Below, one piece after another: positions 19,768 to 27,181 of a stretch of 64,000 nucleotides of DNA. The DNA lies in assembly GCA_003719395.1 (NCBI GenBank), contig RHMC01000009.1, positions 17,541 through 81,540 on the forward strand, in the 5' to 3' direction. The DNA is from Streptomyces altiplanensis (GTDB taxonomy: Bacteria > Actinomycetota > Actinomycetes > Streptomycetales > Streptomycetaceae). Numbering within the stretch: the stretch's first letter is position 1; the number at the start of each line of letters is the position of its first letter. Under the pieces are notes generated by a model, which saw only the letters and a program-made list of their open reading frames with translations, searched no databases and had not been told where the DNA came from. Position numbers and translations under genes: made by a program.

Positions 19768-20543
19768 TTCTGAACCTCCGCGTTGCGCGCCGCACGGCGG
19801 GTCACGGCGTTGTCCGTGGCACCGGTGATGGCGGAAATGATCTCTTCCTGCGAGGTGGACGCGACGTCGAAGACGCCGTTGTTGCGGCCCAGCCTCAGGA
19901 CCGCCACCTTGTCCGCGACGGCCTTGACGTCCGCCATGTTGTGGCTGATGAGGATGACCGCGTGGCCGCGGTCGCGCAGCCGCTCGACGAGGTCGAGGAC
20001 CTGCGCGGTCTGCTCGACACCGAGAGCGGCGGTCGGTTCGTCGAGGATCACGAGCTTGGGCTCGCCGAGCATGGATCGGGCGATGGCCACGGTCTGGCGC
20101 TGACCGCCGGAGAGCGAGGCGATCGGGATGCGCACGCTCGGGATGCGGATGGACAGCGTGGTGAGGAGCTCACGGGCGCGGCGCTCCATCTCGACCTCGT
20201 CGAGGACGCCGCGCCTGCGGAGCTCCCGGCCGAGGTAGAGGTTGCCCACGACGTCGATGTTGTCGCACAGCGCGAGGTCCTGGTAGACGGTCGCGATGCC
20301 GAGGTTCTGGGCGTCGTGGGGCTTGCTGATCTGTACGGCGCTGCCTTCCCACTCGATGACACCGTCATCGATGGGGTGCACGCCGGCGATCGTCTTGACC
20401 AGCGTGGATTTTCCGGCGCCGTTGTCGCCCACCAGGGCGACCACTTCACCGGCGTGGACCTCAAGCTCTACGTCGGTGAGCGCCTGGACGGCACCGAACC
20501 GCTTGGAGACCCCTCGCAACGCCAGCACGGGCGTAGCGGACAC
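19764..20543 (-). CDS. xylG: Xylose-type sugar ABC transporter ATPase XylG (single ABC domain)
   Basis: The nucleotide-binding domain has Walker A GDNGAGKSTLVKTIAG, Q-loop VYQDLALCDNIDVVGNLYLG, signature SLSGGQRQTVAIARSML and Walker B LVILDEPTAALG, followed by the H-loop ILISHNM. About 259 residues, so it holds one ABC domain. E. coli XylG-type ATPases carry two in about 510 residues, so this one presumably works as a homodimer. GTG 20541-20543 is preferred because AAGGAG ends 9 nt before it, whereas ATG 20550-20552 lies directly against that site. The stop overlaps the xylH start. Confidence 0.9.
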   Translation of the reverse strand: MSATPVLALRGVSKRFGAVQALTDVELEVHAGEVVALVGDNGAGKSTLVKTIAGVHPIDDGVIEWEGSAVQISKPHDAQNLGIATVYQDLALCDNIDVVGNLYLGRELRRRGVLDEVEMERRARELLTTLSIRIPSVRIPIASLSGGQRQTVAIARSMLGEPKLVILDEPTAALGVEQTAQVLDLVERLRDRGHAVILISHNMADVKAVADKVAVLRLGRNNGVFDVASTSQEEIISAITGATDNAVTRRAARNAEVQK

Positions 20544-20638
20544 GTGAACCATCTCCTTCGCCGCCTGACCGGCGGGGATGCCGCGCCAGGGGGAAGGCGG
20601 CGCGGAGGTCGAGCAAGAAAGGGGGGTGCGGGGTGTTC

Positions 20639-20690
20639 TGTCCGGCGCCCGGCCCGAGCTGCGGGGCTGTGGAGGGCGGGGCGCCGGACA
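20639..20690 (-). terminator. Intra-operon hairpin between xylF and xylG
   Basis: TGTCCGGCGCCC at 20639-20650 pairs perfectly with GGGCGCCGGACA at 20679-20690 (12 bp, 28-nt loop). It lies between the xylF stop (20730) and the xylG start (20543). Such hairpins in sugar ABC operons often stabilise the binding-protein mRNA or reduce read-through, so that the binding protein is made in excess. No T run follows. Confidence 0.65.
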
Positions 20691-20729
20691 GGCTTCAGCC
20701 GCGGGTGAATCCCGTGAGGAACGGGGGAC

Positions 20730-21854
20730 TTACTTCAGCCCAAGCTTGTCGCAGGCGGCCTTGTACTTGGGGGTGCAGATCTCGGCGACCGTGTAGATGC
20801 CGTCGGCGAGGACGGTGTCCTTGATGTTGTCCTCGGTCAGCGAGACGACCGGCACGAGCACGCTCGGGATGCCCTTGACGCTGGCGTTGTCGACGGTGTC
20901 CTTGGCGATGGAGTCGAGCTTCTCGCCCTTGGCCAGTGCGACGGCCATCTCGGCGGCGGCGGCCGCCTCGGGGGCGTACGGCTTGTAGACGCTCATGAAC
21001 TGCTCACCGGCGACGATGCGCTGCACACCGGCGAGTTCGGCGTCCTGGCCGGTGACCGGCGGGAGCTTGGAGAGGCCGGCGCCCTTGAGGGCGGTGATGA
21101 TGCCGCCCGCCATGCCGTCGTTGGCGGAGTAGACGCCGTCGATCTTGTCCTTGCCGAGCGCGGAGAGCGCGCCCTCCATGTTGGCGTTGGCGTTCTCCGG
21201 CTTCCACTCCTTGGTGTCGTACGACTTCCCGATCTTGACCTTGCCCTCGAGCTCGGCCAGCGCGCCCTTCTTGAAGAGCTTGGCGTTCGGGTCGGTGATG
21301 GCGCCGTTCATCATGACGATCTGGGCGTCCTTGGCCTTGTCGCCCAGCGCTTCGAGCAGGGCCTTGCCCTGGACGTGGCCGACCTCTTCGTTGTCGAAGG
21401 AGGTGTACGCGTCGATCGGGCCCTCGGCCAGGCGGTCGAAGGCGACGACCGGGATGCCCTCGTCCTTGGCCTTCTTCACGCCGTTGGCGACCGCCTTGGC
21501 GTCCACCGCGTCCAGGATCAGCACGTCGACCTTGTTGGTGATCATCGTGTCGATCTGCTGCGTCTGGACGGTGGCGTCCTGCTTGGCGTTGGCGTAGACG
21601 ACCTCGCCCTTGCCGCCGGTCAGCTCGCTGATCTTCTTCTCGATCAGCGGCTTGTCGAACTTCTCGTAACGCGCGGTCTGATTCTCCGGAAGCAGCAGGC
21701 CTATCTTGAGGGCGTCGGTCTTCTTTCCGCCCTCCGACTCCTTGGCTCCCCCTGCGGCGTTCCCGGACTCCTTGGCGCTGCCACAGGCGGCGAGGGAAAC
21801 GGCCATCGCGGTGGCGGCCACGGCCACGGCGGCACGACGCATACGCGTGTTCAC
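20730..21854 (-). CDS. xylF: Xylose-type sugar ABC transporter substrate-binding lipoprotein XylF
   Basis: 374 residues from GTG 21852-21854. The lipoprotein signal is RAAVAVAATAMAVSLAAC with lipobox LAAC. The mature part is a periplasmic-binding-protein type 1 fold: LKIGLLLPENQTARYEKFD, VDVLILDAVDAKAVANGV, GIPVVAFDRLAEGPIDAY, DGVYSANDGMAGGIITAL and PPVTGQDAELAGVQRIVAGEQ. These match XylF/ChvE-type aldopentose-binding proteins, including the conserved Arg and Asp/Asn sugar contacts. First gene of xylFGH on this strand, with a ROK-type operator candidate 75-90 bp upstream. Confidence 0.92.
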   Translation of the reverse strand: MNTRMRRAAVAVAATAMAVSLAACGSAKESGNAAGGAKESEGGKKTDALKIGLLLPENQTARYEKFDKPLIEKKISELTGGKGEVVYANAKQDATVQTQQIDTMITNKVDVLILDAVDAKAVANGVKKAKDEGIPVVAFDRLAEGPIDAYTSFDNEEVGHVQGKALLEALGDKAKDAQIVMMNGAITDPNAKLFKKGALAELEGKVKIGKSYDTKEWKPENANANMEGALSALGKDKIDGVYSANDGMAGGIITALKGAGLSKLPPVTGQDAELAGVQRIVAGEQFMSVYKPYAPEAAAAAEMAVALAKGEKLDSIAKDTVDNASVKGIPSVLVPVVSLTEDNIKDTVLADGIYTVAEICTPKYKAACDKLGLK

Positions 21855-21928
21855 TTCAGAAACCTCCCTGACGAGGCCGCGTCGTTGCGGCCGAGGTGGC
21901 TGGAAGTCAACTCCGCCCGGATGGCAGC

Positions 21929-21946
21929 GTCAAGGAGTAAATCCTT
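21929..21946. promoter_or_regulatory. Candidate Rok7B7 operator upstream of xylF
   Basis: AAGGA at 21932-21936 and TCCTT at 21942-21946 form an inverted repeat around a 5-bp centre, in an AT-rich island. On the minus strand, 21941-21929 reads TTTACTCCTTGAC. This fits the Rok7B7 consensus TTKAMKHSTTSAV, as I recall it from S. coelicolor work, at every position. The site lies between xylF and the end of its regulator gene. Confidence 0.6.
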
Positions 21947-21975
21947 AACGAGATGACAACGGTGCCATTCGTTAT

Positions 21976-23175
21976 CTAAGTGAAGGCAGGTGCACTCGCG
22001 GGCAGGGCGCTGTCCAGAAGGGTCGAATCACCCATTTCATTGAGTACGAGCGCGAGCGCGCCCAGGACTTCGGACCGTCCGCCGAGCGCCCCCGGAAGCA
22101 CCGAGAGCTGCCTGGCCGCACTCGGGATCGCGTACCGCGAGACCGAGTCGCGGATCGGCCCGAGCACCAGCTCACCGGCTTCCGCGAGGTCTCCGCCCAG
22201 TACCACCCGGCTGGGATTGAGCAGGTTGCAGAGGTTGGCCACCCCGCTGCCGATGTGGCGGCCCACGTCCCCGATCACCCGGCGGCAGCCCGGATCGCCC
22301 TCGCGCGCGAGCCGGACCACGCGCTCCATGGTCAGATCGTCGCCGTGGCTGGACTGCAGCAGCGGCAGGACATACCGGGCGGCCGTGAAGGTCTCCAGGC
22401 AGCCGCGGTTGCCGCAGCGGCAGACCGGGCCCGACTCGTCGAGCGTGATGTGCCCGATCTCGCCGGCCGTGCCGCCGGGCCCCCGGTAGATCTGGCCACT
22501 GATCACCAGACCGGCGCCGACACCGCTCGCGACCTTGATGTACGCCAGGTCCTTGACCCCGCGCCCGCTCCCCCAGACCAGCTCGCCGAGCGCGCCGAGG
22601 TTGGCGTCGTTGTCGACGTACACGGGCACGCCGAGGCGTCCGGCCAGCTCCTTGCTCGGGTTGATGCCCTTCCAGCCCGGCAGGATGGACGTCGAGCCGA
22701 GCGTGCCGGACTCCACGTCGATCGGACCCGGTACGCCCAGGCCGACGCCGATCACCTTGTCCTGGCTGAGGCCGCTCGCCGCGATCAGCCGCTTGACCAG
22801 CTGTTCCGCCCGGTCGAAGCCCTCGGCGGCCGAACCGTCGACGTCCAGCGGCTCGGCCTCCTCGGCGAGCACCTGGTGGGCGAGGTTGCCGACGGCGACG
22901 CGCAGGTGCGTATGGCCGAAATCGACGCCGATGACGATGCCGGCGTCGCCGCTGAGCGAGACGCTGCGCGCCCGGCGGCCGCCCGCGGAGGTCGGGGTGA
23001 CCTCGACGGTCCCGCCGTCCTTCAGCTCGCGCACGATATTGGACACCGTGGCTGCGGAGAGCCCTGTGCTCCTGGCGATCTCTGCCTGGGTGAGCGAACC
23101 TGCCATGCGCACGGCACGTACGACCCGCTCCAGGTTGGCCCGGTGCAGTGACGTCTGCGACCCCGGAGTCTCCAT
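21976..23175 (-). CDS. rok7B7: ROK-family transcriptional regulator, Rok7B7 type
   Basis: 399 residues from ATG 23173-23175, with AGAGGAG upstream. The N-terminal winged HTH is GSLTQAEIARSTGLSAATVS and NIVRELKDGG. The C-terminal ROK domain has the sugar-kinase-like IGVDFGHTHLRVAVG, VGLGVPGPID, VYVDNDANLGALGE, and the zinc motif CRCGNRGCLETF (CxCGxxGCxE). Its position between xylFGH and an ngc-type transporter is that of S. coelicolor Rok7B7 (SCO6008). That protein controls xylose transport, carbon catabolite repression and antibiotic production; this is knowledge of the orthologue, not visible here. The upstream ngc operon ends in a 17-bp-stem terminator just before this gene. Confidence 0.92.
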   Translation of the reverse strand: METPGSQTSLHRANLERVVRAVRMAGSLTQAEIARSTGLSAATVSNIVRELKDGGTVEVTPTSAGGRRARSVSLSGDAGIVIGVDFGHTHLRVAVGNLAHQVLAEEAEPLDVDGSAAEGFDRAEQLVKRLIAASGLSQDKVIGVGLGVPGPIDVESGTLGSTSILPGWKGINPSKELAGRLGVPVYVDNDANLGALGELVWGSGRGVKDLAYIKVASGVGAGLVISGQIYRGPGGTAGEIGHITLDESGPVCRCGNRGCLETFTAARYVLPLLQSSHGDDLTMERVVRLAREGDPGCRRVIGDVGRHIGSGVANLCNLLNPSRVVLGGDLAEAGELVLGPIRDSVSRYAIPSAARQLSVLPGALGGRSEVLGALALVLNEMGDSTLLDSALPASAPAFT

Positions 23176-23272
23176 TGACTCTCCTCTTTCTCCAACATGT
23201 GAACTCTAAGATGAGCCTTTCGGCTTGCCCCCCGTCAAGACCTTGAGCGTGGCAGGAGCCGTGACGGAACGC

Positions 23273-23309
23273 CGAACCGCCCGTCGGCAGGATGCCGACG
23301 GGCGGTTCG
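23273..23309 (-). terminator. Strong terminator of the ngcEFG operon
   Basis: A perfect 17-bp stem is formed by 23273-23289 and 23293-23309 with a 3-nt loop. It lies 30 bp past the ngcG stop and about 100 bp before the rok gene on the same strand, insulating the regulator from the transporter operon. Confidence 0.92.
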
Positions 23310-23338
23310 TACACGGACGGGGGCGGGTCCCCGCGGCG

Positions 23339-24265
23339 CTATTTCAGGGCGCCCGCGGTCAGGCCCGAGACGACTTGGCGCTGGAAGACGATGTACGCCG
23401 CCAGAACCGGCAGCATCGCCATCACCAGGCCGGCGAAGAGCCCCGACCAGTCGCCCTTGTAGCCCTGGCTGGTCGCGAGCTCGACCAGCCCCTGGGAGAG
23501 CACCCGGTTGTCCGGGTTGTTGTTGAGCACCGTCGGCAGCATGTACTGGTTCCACTGTCCCAGGAAGTTGAAGATGCCGACGCTGATGAGGCCGGGCTTG
23601 GCCATCGGCAGCATCACCTGGAAGAAGATCCTGGTGTGCGAGGCGCCGTCGATCATCGCCGCTTCCGCCACCGAGGTCGGCAGCGTACGGAAGAAGGAGG
23701 TGAGGAAGAAGACGGTGAAGGGCAGCGAGTACGCGATGTAGACGAGGATCAGGCCCGGCAGCGTCTCCAGCATCCCCATGTTCTTCAGTACGTAGAACAG
23801 CGGCACCAGGGCCAGCATGATCGGGAAGCTCATTCCTCCGACGAAGAGGAAGTAGATGAAGCGGTTCCCGGGGAAGTCGAAGCGCGCGAGGACGTACGCC
23901 GCCATGGAACCCAGCAGCAGCGTGCCGATGAGCGAGCCGCCGACCACGAGGATGGTGTTGAAGAAGTAGTCGCTCATGTGCGCTTCGGACCAGGCCCGCG
24001 ACCAGTTCTCGAAGTGCAGCCTGTCCGGCAGCGAGAACGGCGACTCGAAGATCGACGCGTCGTCCTTGAAGGACGTCATCACGGCCCAGAGCAGCGGCAT
24101 GACGACCATGAAGGCCCAGAGGACGAGGACGCCGTGCGAGAAGACGTTGAGCGCGCTGCCGGTGACGTCCTTCTTCGGCTTCGCCGGGGCCGGGGCGCCC
24201 GCCTTCTCCGGGGAGGGCGGGCGGCCTTCGGTGACGCCTGCGGGCGGGGTGTCAGTGGTCTTCAT
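23339..24265 (-). CDS. ngcG: Carbohydrate ABC transporter permease, NgcG type
   Basis: 308 residues with six membrane helices after a Pro/Ala-rich cytosolic N terminus. The EAA loop is EAAMIDGASHTRIFFQVMLP. Other signatures are FNTILVVGGSLIGTLLLGSMAAYVLARF and NFLGQWNQYMLPTVLNNN. Start ATG 24263-24265 overlaps the ngcF stop (ATGA). It is the CUT1-family MalG-like half of the GlcNAc/diacetylchitobiose importer. No ATPase gene is in the operon, as expected for Streptomyces systems energised by the shared ATPase MsiK. Confidence 0.88.
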   Translation of the reverse strand: MKTTDTPPAGVTEGRPPSPEKAGAPAPAKPKKDVTGSALNVFSHGVLVLWAFMVVMPLLWAVMTSFKDDASIFESPFSLPDRLHFENWSRAWSEAHMSDYFFNTILVVGGSLIGTLLLGSMAAYVLARFDFPGNRFIYFLFVGGMSFPIMLALVPLFYVLKNMGMLETLPGLILVYIAYSLPFTVFFLTSFFRTLPTSVAEAAMIDGASHTRIFFQVMLPMAKPGLISVGIFNFLGQWNQYMLPTVLNNNPDNRVLSQGLVELATSQGYKGDWSGLFAGLVMAMLPVLAAYIVFQRQVVSGLTAGALK

Positions 24266-25275
24266 CAGAACTCCAGCCGCTCACGCCGGCCCACTCGCAT
24301 GACCAGGGCCGCAAGAGCCAGGGTGATGACGAGCAGGGCCACACCGATCGTTGTCGCATAGCCTGCCTGGCCGTCCCGGAACGCCGTCTGGTAGACGTAC
24401 AGCACCAGGACGGTCGTCGAGTAGTCGGGGCCGCCGGGGCCCACGGTCATGATCTGGACGACCGCGAAGGACTCCGCGCCCAGGGCGAGGATTCCCATGT
24501 AGACCCAGCCCGACTGCACGGTGTCCCAGAGCAGCGGAATGGTGATTTTGAAGAATGTGGTGATCCGGCTCGCGCCGTCCAGCAGCGCCGCCTCGTAGAA
24601 GTCCTTGGGAATGGACGCCATGCCCGCCGAGAAGAGCACCACGAAGAACCCCACGGTGGACCAGACGAGCACCGCCATGACCGCCCAGAGCGCGGTGTCC
24701 GGGTCTCCCAGCCACTGCGGCTGCACGCTGTCGAGGCCGATGGCCCTCAGCAGCCCGTTGATCGCGCCCTCGTTCGGGTTGTACGCGAAGGCGAAGAGGA
24801 CGGCGACGATGGCGATCGACAGCACCTGCGGGAAGAAGTACGCGATCTTGTAGAAGCCCGAGCCCCGGACTCCCGCGATCGCGGCGCCCTTCCGGCGCCG
24901 TCCGCCGACATTGAGCATGAAGGCGAAGAAGAGCGCGAGGCCGAGCGTCACCAGCGGCAGCAACAGTGCGAAGAGCAGGCTGTGCCCCAGTGAATCCCAG
25001 AAGATCTGGTCTTCCAGCATCCGGCTGTAGTTGTCGAAGCCGACCATCTTGAAGTCCGGGCTCAGGCCGGTCCAGTCCGTGAACGAATAGTAGATGGACT
25101 GGATGAACGGCCAGATGACGAAGATTGCGTACAACGCCAACGGAGCCGCCAAAAACCCCACGATGAACCGGTACTTGCCGTGTTGCATGGTTACCGACCC
25201 CGATCTTCCGGCGTGTGCCGCCGCTGGTTCTGCGATCTCCCGGGGGCCCGCCCCCGGGGCCCCCGGGTTGCTCAC
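24265..25275 (-). CDS. ngcF: Carbohydrate ABC transporter permease, NgcF type
   Basis: 336 residues, MalF-like, with an extended N terminus. GTG 25273-25275 overlaps the ngcE stop. The helices start at YRFIVGFLAAPLALYAIFVIWPFIQSIYYSFTDW. The EAA loop is YEAALLDGASRITTFFKITIP. GPGGPDYSTTVLVLYVYQTAF is characteristic of CUT1 permeases. An internal ATG (MQHGKYRFIV, near 25188) could be an alternative start. It pairs with NgcG to form the channel. Confidence 0.88.
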   Translation of the reverse strand: MSNPGAPGAGPREIAEPAAAHAGRSGSVTMQHGKYRFIVGFLAAPLALYAIFVIWPFIQSIYYSFTDWTGLSPDFKMVGFDNYSRMLEDQIFWDSLGHSLLFALLLPLVTLGLALFFAFMLNVGGRRRKGAAIAGVRGSGFYKIAYFFPQVLSIAIVAVLFAFAYNPNEGAINGLLRAIGLDSVQPQWLGDPDTALWAVMAVLVWSTVGFFVVLFSAGMASIPKDFYEAALLDGASRITTFFKITIPLLWDTVQSGWVYMGILALGAESFAVVQIMTVGPGGPDYSTTVLVLYVYQTAFRDGQAGYATTIGVALLVITLALAALVMRVGRRERLEF

Positions 25276-26716
25276 TGATGCTTGTAGTGCTTGATGGACT
25301 GGTCCTTGGCCGCCGCGTCGGCGAAGCCCTGGATCTTCTTGATGGTCTCGGCCGGGGTCGCTCGGCGGCCATCATCTCGCCCAGACCGGCGACACCGATC
25401 TGCTCCTTCTGGAGCTTCACGTACCAGTCCTGGAGGCGCGGGTTGACCACGTTCTCGCCGGCCTTCTCCAGGGCGGCGCTGGCGGACTTCAGACCCGGGG
25501 TCAGCTCGATGCCCTCGGTGCCGCCGTTGAGCGCGGTCAGGGACTTCACGCTCTCGGTGAAGTTCTTCGACGACGCCTCGCTGAGCATGATGCGCAGCTG
25601 CTCCATGCCGCCATCGGGGTTCTTCGCCGACTTCGGGACGATGAACGGCTCGCCGCCGGAGGCCCAGATGGTGCCGAACGGCAGCTTGTCCGAGCTGTCG
25701 AGGCCGGAGGGCGCGCCCACGGCGAGCTTGAAGTCGGCCGGCATCGTCTTGGCCGCCTCGTTCTCCACCCACGAACCGTTCGGGATGAAGAGCGCCTTGC
25801 CCTGGGTCCAGGCGGTCTGCGACTGGATGTGGTCGATGCCCGGGGTGCCCTTGAGGATGTAGCCCTTCTTGAAGAGCTCGTAGTACGCCTCGAACGCGGC
25901 CTTCACGGCCGGGTCGGACCAGGCGTTCGGCTCCAGGTTGTCGATCTTGTCGAGGACCTCGCGGCCACCGATCTTCGCGATGAACGGGTAGAGCGAGAAC
26001 GGCAGGTAGTACGGGTGCTTGCCCGCGTACGTCCAGCCCGCGATGCCCTTCTTCTTCGCCTTGGCGCAGAGGGCGAGCATGTCGTCCCAGTTCTCCGGGT
26101 ACGTCGCGTCGAGCTTCTCCAGCGCCGTCTCGGAGTACCAGACGCCGTAGACCGTGTACGCGTAGTACATGATCCAGACCGGGTCGCCGTCGAACTGGCC
26201 CATCTCGACGATGCCGGGCCGCAGCGTCTCGCGGACCGTCTTGCTCGGGTCGTCGATGGAGGCGGCGTCCAGCAGCGGCGTGAGGTCGGTGAGCTGCTTC
26301 TTGCCGACGAGGACACCCATGTCCATCTGTTCGGCGCCCGAGTTGTCGATCAGGTCCGGGGGCGTTCCGCCGTTGAACCTCGGCTGCAGCTGCGACCTGA
26401 TCTTCTGCGTCGAGGAGAACTTGACCTCCGCCTTCGGGTAGGTCTTCTCGTAGACGGCCTTGGCGTCCTCGGCGTACTTCGTTCCGAATCCACCGTCGAA
26501 GATGACGATTTCGAGCGGCGCGCTCTCATTGACACCCAGCGGGTTCTTCTCGGTCTTCTTGCCCTTTTCGACCTTCTCGTCGCCGCCGCTGTCGCCGCTC
26601 GCGCAGGCGGACAGGAAGCTCATCGTCGGAACGGTGATCAGGCCGAGTGCGGCAGACCGCTTGATCAGATCGCGACGGCCAAGGCCCTCATTGTTGTGGG
26701 CGGAGGTGGATCCCAT
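25272..26716 (-). CDS. ngcE: N-acetylglucosamine/diacetylchitobiose-binding lipoprotein, NgcE type, one frameshift
   Basis: Begins MGSTSAHNNEGLGRRDLIKR, as NgcE proteins do, with a Tat-like RR motif and lipobox (FLSAC). ATG 26714-26716 has GGCGAGG at suitable spacing; a TTG two codons earlier is possible. The mature extracellular solute-binding fold (family 1) includes LEIVIFDGGFGTKYAEDAK, GGTPPDLIDNSGAEQMDMG, WTYAGKHPYYLPFSLYPF and LPFGTIWASGGEPFIVPK. One base appears missing near 25370, after GEMMAAE. The end is then read as TPAETIKKIQGFADAAAK, with stop at 25272-25274. The protein captures chitin-derived GlcNAc and (GlcNAc)2. A DasR-like site and a palindrome lie upstream. Confidence 0.9.
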
Positions 26717-26772
26717 GCTCAAGTCCTCGCCTTCTCCAGGACTCAGGCGGTGTACCGGTCGCCCGTACTTAT

Positions 26773-26786
26773 TTCGCCTAGGCGAA
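26773..26786. promoter_or_regulatory. Perfect 14-bp palindrome upstream of ngcE
   Basis: TTCGCCTAGGCGAA is fully self-complementary. It lies 57 bp upstream of the ngcE ATG, where an operator or leader element would be. No known factor is assigned. Confidence 0.5.
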
Positions 26787-26931
26787 GGGCCCCGCCACCG
26801 CAGTCAAATGACGCTGGGTCGTGCTGAGTTGCAGAAGGTACGGACATAGCGTTCGGCAACCGCCGCAGCAGCTTCCCCCACCGGTCCCCGTCCCCCTGGC
26901 CCGCGGCCGCGAAACGGCGTTGCAGACGCCG

Positions 26932-26947
26932 ACAGGTATAGTCCACT
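26932..26947. promoter_or_regulatory. DasR-responsive element (dre) candidate
   Basis: ACAGGTATAGTCCACT matches 13 of 16 positions of the dre consensus ACTGGTCTAGACCACT. It overlaps the -10 box of the predicted ngcE promoter, a position suited to repression. DasR controls GlcNAc and chitin genes in Streptomyces, so the target fits. Confidence 0.65.
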
Positions 26948-26964
26948 TCACATCAACTGGGCAA
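26935..26964 (-). promoter_or_regulatory. Predicted ngcE promoter
   Basis: On the minus strand, -35 TTGCCC (26964-26959) and -10 TATACC (26940-26935) are 18 bp apart. The -10 falls inside the dre candidate. The implied leader is about 210 nt long, so a second promoter closer to ngcE is possible. Confidence 0.4.
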
Positions 26965-27148
26965 GATCGAAAGCAAGTTTGGACGGCAGTCTTTCCCTAG
27001 TTGAGACCTCACGGATACGTGGGGCGCGCACGCAGTCGTCCGCGCGACCGCGCGGACACGGCGCACCTCCTTCACCTCCCCTTTCACTTGCAACACCCTT
27101 GACACCATCGGCGACTTGGCTCCCTACTGGGTCTCAGGCACTGCCCAT

Positions 27149-27160
27149 GACAACGTTGTC
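27149..27160. promoter_or_regulatory. LacI-type operator candidate before the GH92 mannosidase gene
   Basis: GACAACGTTGTC is a perfect 12-bp palindrome with the central CG typical of LacI-family operators. It lies 22-33 bp upstream of the GH92 ATG. A TTGACA hexamer at 27099-27104 could be the -35 of the regulated promoter. Confidence 0.55.
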
Positions 27161-27181
27161 CAAGGGGAGGAAAAGTCCGGG

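Larger units (their letters stand above)
26717..27181. promoter_or_regulatory. 465-bp divergent regulatory region between ngcE and the GH92 gene
   Basis: No gene is seen here. The region is markedly less GC-rich than its surroundings and holds three separate candidate operators: a 14-bp palindrome at 26773-26786, a DasR-like site at 26932-26947 and a 12-bp palindrome at 27149-27160. It also carries promoter-like elements in both directions. The divergent genes share carbohydrate scavenging as a theme. Confidence 0.75.

Noticed and set aside
23176..23272. A TTGACG-based promoter for the ROK gene
   Set aside because: TTGACG is present on the minus strand, but no acceptable -10 lies at 16-19 bp spacing, so no specific promoter is claimed.
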